From: JACVRW01 sp963819635 | GTDB lineage: Bacteria; Actinomycetota; Thermoleophilia; Solirubrobacterales; Thermoleophilaceae | Assembly: GCA_963819635.1 (NCBI GenBank) | Contig: CAWFWX010000006.1 | Span: 186,001-250,000 of the forward strand | Length of the DNA stretch: 64,000 nucleotides | Reading direction: 5' to 3' | In this document: positions 60,124 to 64,000 of the stretch, piece after piece | Layout: each line of letters begins with the position of its first letter | Position numbering within the stretch: position 1 is the stretch's first letter | Notes under the pieces: model-generated | Seen by the model: the letters and a program-made list of their open reading frames with translations, nothing else | What the model was told of the DNA's origin: nothing | Databases searched by the model: none | Made by a program: the position numbers and the translations under genes

Positions 60124-60924
60124 ATGGCCATGCTGCCAACGGCTCAGACGATCACCGTGCTTTCACAGAAGGGCGGCACCGGGAAGACCACCACGGTGCG
60201 CACGCTCGCCGACGCCTTTCGGCGCGTCGGGCTCGACGTGCTCGTGGCCGACCTGGACCCTCAGGGGAACCTGTCCGACTACTACGACGTCCCGGCCGAC
60301 GCCAGTCCCACGGTGGCCGAGGTGCTGGCCGGCTCGGCGAAGGCGGCCGACGCCGTGCACGACGGCGTGCTGCCCGCGAACCTGGGCCTGGCCGAGGCCG
60401 AGCTGGTGCTCGCCGGGAAGATGGGTCGCGAGCTCACCCTGAAGCGCGCGCTCCGCGATCTGCGCCGCCACTACGACCTGATCCTGATCGACTGCCCGCC
60501 GGCGCTGGGCCTGCTCACCGTGAACGCCCTGGTGGCGGCCGATCACGCGCTGATCTCGACCGAGGCCGAGTACTTCTCGCTTCAGGGGGTGGAGCAGGCC
60601 CTCGAGGTGATCGAGCTGGCCAAGGAGTCGCTGCACCCGGATCTCGACTGGCTCGGCGTGGTGCTGAACATCGCCGACATGAGGCTGGTCCACGCGCGCG
60701 AGGCGCAGATCCAGCTGAAGGAGCGCTTCGGAGAGAAGGTCTTCGACACCGTCGTGCGCCGCAGCGTGCGCTACGCCGAGTCGGCCGAGCGCGGCGTCTC
60801 GATCCTGGACTACGCGCCCGACCTCGGCGCCGACTACATCGAGCTGGCCGGCGAGATCCTCGGCCGCCTGGGCGGCGAGTACGACGAGGCACGCGGCCAG
60901 CTGGCCGCCCTGACCCCGGCCTGA
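60124..60924 (+). CDS. ParA-family ATPase
   Basis: This is a 266-residue deviant Walker ATPase. Walker A is VLSQKGGTGKTTT with the signature Lys (K16), the Walker A' region is VLVADLDPQGNLSDYY, and Walker B is LILIDCPPALGLLTVNAL. The body (LISTEAEYFSLQGVEQALEVIELAK, GVVLNIADMR) is typical of ParA/Soj. No parB or parS site is adjacent, so it is an orphan that may place another cargo such as a protein cluster. It is divergent from gltB. Its last 91 bp overlap the 3' end of the AbiEi/DUF559 gene. Confidence 0.9.
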   Translation: MAMLPTAQTITVLSQKGGTGKTTTVRTLADAFRRVGLDVLVADLDPQGNLSDYYDVPADASPTVAEVLAGSAKAADAVHDGVLPANLGLAEAELVLAGKMGRELTLKRALRDLRRHYDLILIDCPPALGLLTVNALVAADHALISTEAEYFSLQGVEQALEVIELAKESLHPDLDWLGVVLNIADMRLVHAREAQIQLKERFGEKVFDTVVRRSVRYAESAERGVSILDYAPDLGADYIELAGEILGRLGGEYDEARGQLAALTPA

Positions 60925-61794
60925 GCGAGATCGGCGAGCACCTCGTCCTCTGCATCGAGGGCATCGTCGGTGAGGCGCATCGTGCGGAAGCCGGCGCGCC
61001 AGAGCACCCGGTCCTTCTTCCTGTCCCGCCTGACCGCGGCTCGCGTGCCGTGCGCGGCAACCCCGTCGAGCTCGACCACGAGGCCCGCGCGCGTCCATAC
61101 GAAGTCCACCTCGTAGCCCTCGAGCCAGACATTGCTCTGCGGCTCCTCGACGCCCCAGCGGTCGAGGAAGCTCAGAAAGCGGTCCTCCAGCGGTGACCGG
61201 GTCCTATGCCGTCGCGCATCGGCAGCCTCCAACAACTTTCGGCCGCGCCGGCCCGGGTTGTTTTCAACTACAGCAATGAGGGAGGGCAGGTCGAGGCGGT
61301 TGGTGTACTCCGCCTCCGTCACCGCCCGTCGTAACGCCTGTGTGTCCAGCACGTCGGCGAGGTCGAGCAGCGTGCGCGCCACGGTGGTGACCGGGATCCC
61401 GTGTCGCTCCGTCACCTCCTCCGGGGCGAGGCGGCTCGGACCGATGGACCCGAATGCCGCGTCGACTGATGCGGCCATTCTGCGACGGCACGGTCACATC
61501 TATGAGAGCCGCGTTGCTGTGCCGGATCTCCCACAGCTGCCCGCCGGCGCGATGTGAAAGCACCGCATCCGGCCCACACGCCATCACCGCGGCGAGCCAA
61601 CTGCCCTCGACCCTGAGCCGATCATGTCCAACGGCGTAGACCCCGCGGTGCATCCGCACGAGCCGTCCCGTCCGAACCCATTCCGCAATTCCGTGGGGAC
61701 CGAAGCCCAGCACGGTGAGCTGCCGCCGGCTCACCACGCCCCATTGGCGCCGAGCAACCCGCTGCAGCCGGGGTAAGTCGAGTTCTGTACCCAT
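60834..61794 (-). pseudogene. AbiEi antitoxin-like plus DUF559 protein, frameshifted
   Basis: The first frame, from ATG 61794, encodes an AbiEi-type winged-helix N-domain: QWGVVSRRQLTVLGFGPHGIAEWVRTGRLVRMHRGVYAVGH. The second frame, from about 61437, continues with EEVTERHGIPVTTVARTLLDLADVLDTQALRRAVTEAEY and a DUF559 restriction-endonuclease-like domain: SFLDRWGVEEPQSNVWLEGYEVDFVWTRAGLVVELDG. Removing one base at 61437 joins them in phase. The complete protein would be about 319 residues. Such genes are widespread in actinobacteria and their role is uncertain. The start codon is inside a 52-nt hairpin repeat. The tail overlaps parA. Confidence 0.75.
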
Positions 61795-61820
61795 ATGGGT
61801 TCATAAAGCGCCTAACCCCG
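61769..61820. repeat. 52-nt hairpin repeat, copy 2
   Basis: The arms pair around ACCCATATGGGT at 61789-61800, and the flanks CGGGGTAAGTCG and CGCCTAACCCCG continue the stem. Size, end sequence and the nearby CCTTCACCGCTGCCGTT are shared with 21124-21175. The minus-strand ATG of the AbiEi/DUF559 gene lies in its centre, so the element encodes that protein's first residues (MGTELDLPR). Confidence 0.75.
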
Positions 61821-61891
61821 AGAGTTGGGCCCCCTTCACCGCTGCCGTTTGCGCTGGTGTTACACAAACGCGGATAGGCTCCGCCGACGCC

Positions 61892-63319
61892 GTGACGCAC
61901 GACCTCCTCTTCAGGCCGGCTGGTGAGCTCGCCACCCTGGTGCACACCGGACAGGTCAGCTCGACCGAGCTGGTCACCGCCGCGCTCGAGCGCATCGAGC
62001 AGCTGCAGCCCACCCTCAATGCGTTCGTTCACATCGACGCGGATGGCGCGCTCGAGACCGCTGCCACGATCGACCGGGACGACCCGCGCCCCTTCGCCGG
62101 CGTACCGATCGCGATCAAGGACACCACGGCGGTGGCGGGCATGCCCTACACGATGGGCTCGGACCTCTTCGGCGACTTCGTCCCGGGGCACGACTCGTAC
62201 GTCACACGCCGCATCCGGGACGCCGGCTTCGTGCTGGTGGGCAAGACGAACATGCCCGAGTTCGGGATCCTGCCCGTCACGGAGCCGCGCCGGTACGGGC
62301 CGGCGCGCAACCCATGGGACCCGGATCGCACCCCTGGCGGCTCCAGCGGCGGAGCCGCCGCGGCGGTGGCCAGCGGCATGGTCCCGCTCGCGCACGGCAG
62401 CGACGGCGGCGGCTCGATACGGATCCCCGCCGCGTGCTGCGGCCTGGTTGGCCTGAAGCCCACCCGCGGCCGCATCTCCAGGGGACCCGACCTGGGCGAC
62501 GACCTCCTCGTCCAAGACGGAGTGCTGACCCGCACCGTGGCCGAAACCGCCTCGATGCTCGACGTTCTCAGCGGCTACGAGCTGGGCGACACCACCTGGG
62601 CGCCGCCGCCAGACGAGCCGTTTACGGCAGCGGTGACGAAGGAGCCGGGCCGGTTGCGGATCGGGTATACGACCACCGCCGCCATCGAGGCCCCACTCGA
62701 CCAACCCTGCGAGCAGGCCGTTCAGGACGCCGTGCAGCTGCTCACCGAGCTCGGCCACGAGGTCGAGGAGATCGACCCCCCCTGGGGCGACCAGGACCTC
62801 CTCCAGACCTTCGTCATGGCGTTCGGGACGCCGATCGCCATGGGCCTCTACTTCGGCGGCATGGTCACCGGCCGCGAGCCGACCCGCGAGCTCGTCGAGC
62901 CGCTCTCGTGGACGATGTACGAGGGCATCCGCGCCCGGAGCGCGCTCGACTATCTCCTCGCCCGCACGCAGCTGACCGCGATCTCGCGCGGCATCATCGC
63001 CCTCTGGGAGACCTACGACGTCGTCCTGACGCCCGCGCTCGCGGAGCGGCCGGTGCTTATCGGCGAGATGGATGCCTGCAGCGACGACCCGTGGGAGGAC
63101 TTCCGCCGCAGCGGCCAGTTCACGCCCTACACCGCGATCTTCAACGTGACGGGCCAGCCCGCCATCTCGGTACCGCTCTTCCACGGCGACGACGGGCTCC
63201 CGACCGCGGTGCAGCTGGCGGGCCGCCCTGCCGACGAGGCGACGCTGCTCAGCCTCGCCGCCCAGCTCGAGGCGGCGCGGCCCTGGGCCGACCGCCGGCC
63301 CGAGCTCGCGACCGCCTAG
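61892..63319 (+). CDS. amidase signature enzyme
   Basis: This is a 475-residue amidase from a GTG at 61892. The Ser-cisSer-Lys triad is seen: Lys76 in VPIAIKDTTAV, cis-Ser at 151/152 in TPGGSSGGAAAAVASG, and the nucleophile Ser175 in GSDGGGSIRIPAACCGLVGLKP. The family is GatA/fatty-acid amide hydrolase-like. The length agrees with free amidases and no GatB/GatC gene is near, so a stand-alone enzyme is more likely than the tRNA amidotransferase. It hydrolyses an amide or aryl ester; the substrate is unknown. It lies just after hairpin repeat copy 2. Confidence 0.93.
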   Translation: MTHDLLFRPAGELATLVHTGQVSSTELVTAALERIEQLQPTLNAFVHIDADGALETAATIDRDDPRPFAGVPIAIKDTTAVAGMPYTMGSDLFGDFVPGHDSYVTRRIRDAGFVLVGKTNMPEFGILPVTEPRRYGPARNPWDPDRTPGGSSGGAAAAVASGMVPLAHGSDGGGSIRIPAACCGLVGLKPTRGRISRGPDLGDDLLVQDGVLTRTVAETASMLDVLSGYELGDTTWAPPPDEPFTAAVTKEPGRLRIGYTTTAAIEAPLDQPCEQAVQDAVQLLTELGHEVEEIDPPWGDQDLLQTFVMAFGTPIAMGLYFGGMVTGREPTRELVEPLSWTMYEGIRARSALDYLLARTQLTAISRGIIALWETYDVVLTPALAERPVLIGEMDACSDDPWEDFRRSGQFTPYTAIFNVTGQPAISVPLFHGDDGLPTAVQLAGRPADEATLLSLAAQLEAARPWADRRPELATA

Positions 63320-63355
63320 CAACCGGCGCACCGCAAAACGGGCTGTGCGAGCCTC

Positions 63356-64000
63356 ATGCGCATGCGTGGGGTCACAGGGGCGCTGGCGATTCTGTTCGCG
63401 CTCGCGTTCGCCACGGGCGTCTCCTACGCCCATCCGCTCGGCCACACCACCGAGGACCACACGACCCAGGCAGGGCCGCCCATTTTCCCGGGCTCGAGCT
63501 TCGAGACGCTGGTCGAGGGCCCCGGGGCGCCGCGGGTCGTACGTACGCTTCCGACGGCGTCGGCGCTCGCAGGGCGCGAGGACCGTCGCCGCTCGCTGGC
63601 CTACATGGCCCAGCTCACGGACTTCCAGCTCGCCGACGAGGAGTCGCCCGCTCGGGTCGAGTTCGTCGACCGCGGGCCGAACAGCGCGTTCCGCCCGCAG
63701 GAGGCGTTCGAGCCCTGGGCGATCGACTACAGCTTCCGCCAGCTGAACCAGTTCACGACGGCCAGCCCCCACGTCCAGGGCGGCGGAGCGCGCGCCCCGA
63801 TGGACCTGGGGCTGCTCACCGGCGACCAGTCCGACAACCAGCAGTACAACGAGACGCTCTGGGTGCGCCAGCTGATCGAGGGAGGCGAGCCGCTCACGCC
63901 CAACAGCGGCATCAAGAGCGACTATTCCGAGTGCCGGCCAGAGAACCGCGCCGAGCTCCTCGCGCGCGAGACGGCGGGCCAGATCCCCGACGAGCCGACC
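63356..64000 (+). CDS. secreted metallophosphoesterase-like protein (truncated by the window end)
   Basis: The frame is open from an ATG at 63356 to the window edge (215 codons). The start MRMRGVTGALAILFALAFATGVSYA is a signal peptide. The next part reads LAYMAQLTDFQLADEESPARVEFVD, FRPQEAFEPWAIDYSFRQLNQF and LGLLTGDQSDNQQYNETLWVRQL, which match the metal-site start of actinobacterial TIGR03767-like metallophosphoesterases (TDFQ and GDQ in place of DxH and GDxx). Residues after that continue with LTPNSGIKSDYSE. It should act outside the membrane on a phosphoester. The C-terminal motifs lie beyond the window. Confidence 0.75.
   Translation, partial: MRMRGVTGALAILFALAFATGVSYAHPLGHTTEDHTTQAGPPIFPGSSFETLVEGPGAPRVVRTLPTASALAGREDRRRSLAYMAQLTDFQLADEESPARVEFVDRGPNSAFRPQEAFEPWAIDYSFRQLNQFTTASPHVQGGGARAPMDLGLLTGDQSDNQQYNETLWVRQLIEGGEPLTPNSGIKSDYSECRPENRAELLARETAGQIPDEPT

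Noticed and set aside
61622..63772. 716-codon minus-strand frame opposite the amidase
   Set aside because: The plus-strand amidase triad is complete; the minus-strand frame is a shadow that happens to read through hairpin copy 2.
1..64000. tRNA, rRNA, CRISPR or prophage
   Set aside because: No cloverleaf with TTC-A-A-like arm, no rRNA core sequence, no evenly spaced direct repeats and no phage structural genes were found by reading.

Overview
The window is very GC-rich (roughly 70 % or more by eye), uses many GTG, TTG and apparently some CTG starts, and is packed with ATGA/GTGA/TTGA start-stop overlaps. Together with a MarP-type protease, WS/DGAT acyltransferase, AddAB-type recombination genes, zinc-ribbon/FHA proteins and secreted repeat-poor proteins, this points to a chromosomal segment of a high-GC actinobacterium. 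The gene flavour (split-barrel oxidase, small zinc-ribbon proteins, LytB, amidase, propeller proteins) resembles the Thermoleophilia/Solirubrobacterales, but that placement is inference. I see no rRNA, tRNA, CRISPR array, prophage or intact transposase. It looks like ordinary core/accessory chromosome rather than an island.

Layout. 0-5 kb: alpha/beta hydrolase, an ArsR-MFS pair with a perfect palindromic operator, two small unknown genes, a secreted propeller protein and a glutaredoxin-like protein. 5.2-10.5 kb: an iron block, with a ferric-iron ABC transporter (ATPase, fused permease, binding protein, small lipoprotein) divergent from a lone sufB, and an IdeR/DtxR-like iron box between them. 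10.5-24.1 kb: two related secreted proteins, an esterase, a SpoIIM-like membrane protein, a thioredoxin fold without its cysteines, ispH, an M28 peptidase, a WS/DGAT-CocE-hydrolase operon, a sufT-lipoate ligase pair, and fxsA-unknown-HAD. 24.3-30.8 kb: a split-barrel oxidase, an ECF sigma factor fused to its own zinc-finger/membrane domain, a ribbon-helix-helix regulator and, divergently, a three-gene pilin-like operon whose reading frames are broken many times. 30.8-42.3 kb: hydrolase, addA/addB pair, zinc-ribbon protein, metallophosphoesterase, and a TetR-Baeyer-Villiger monooxygenase pair. 42.4-53 kb: topoisomerase III, a frame-broken FAD oxidoreductase, a lysyl-oxidase-like protein without copper histidines, patatin, MarP, a frame-broken penicillin-binding protein, lipoprotein, SRPBCC protein, zinc-finger protein and FHA protein. 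53-64 kb: epimerase, gltD-gltB, orphan parA, a frame-broken AbiEi/DUF559 gene, amidase, and the start of a metallophosphoesterase.

How parts work together. The iron block probably couples ferric-iron import and Fe-S assembly through one metal-dependent repressor. sufT overlaps a lipoate ligase, and lipoyl synthesis itself needs Fe-S proteins. GltB and GltD form glutamate synthase, another Fe-S enzyme. AddA and AddB form a recombination nuclease. The TetR and ArsR genes sit directly upstream of the genes they are likely to control.

The most unusual features are: (1) the pilin operon with about eleven single-base frame breaks in 3.6 kb, while multi-kilobase neighbours are intact; (2) four other genes broken by what looks like one extra base each; (3) a pair of 52-nt hairpin repeats 40 kb apart, one of which contains the start codon of the AbiEi/DUF559 gene; (4) a GGGGTCAGACCCC repeat family at two convergent gene ends; (5) two enzymes that keep their fold but appear to have lost catalytic metal or redox ligands; and (6) the sigma/anti-sigma fusion.
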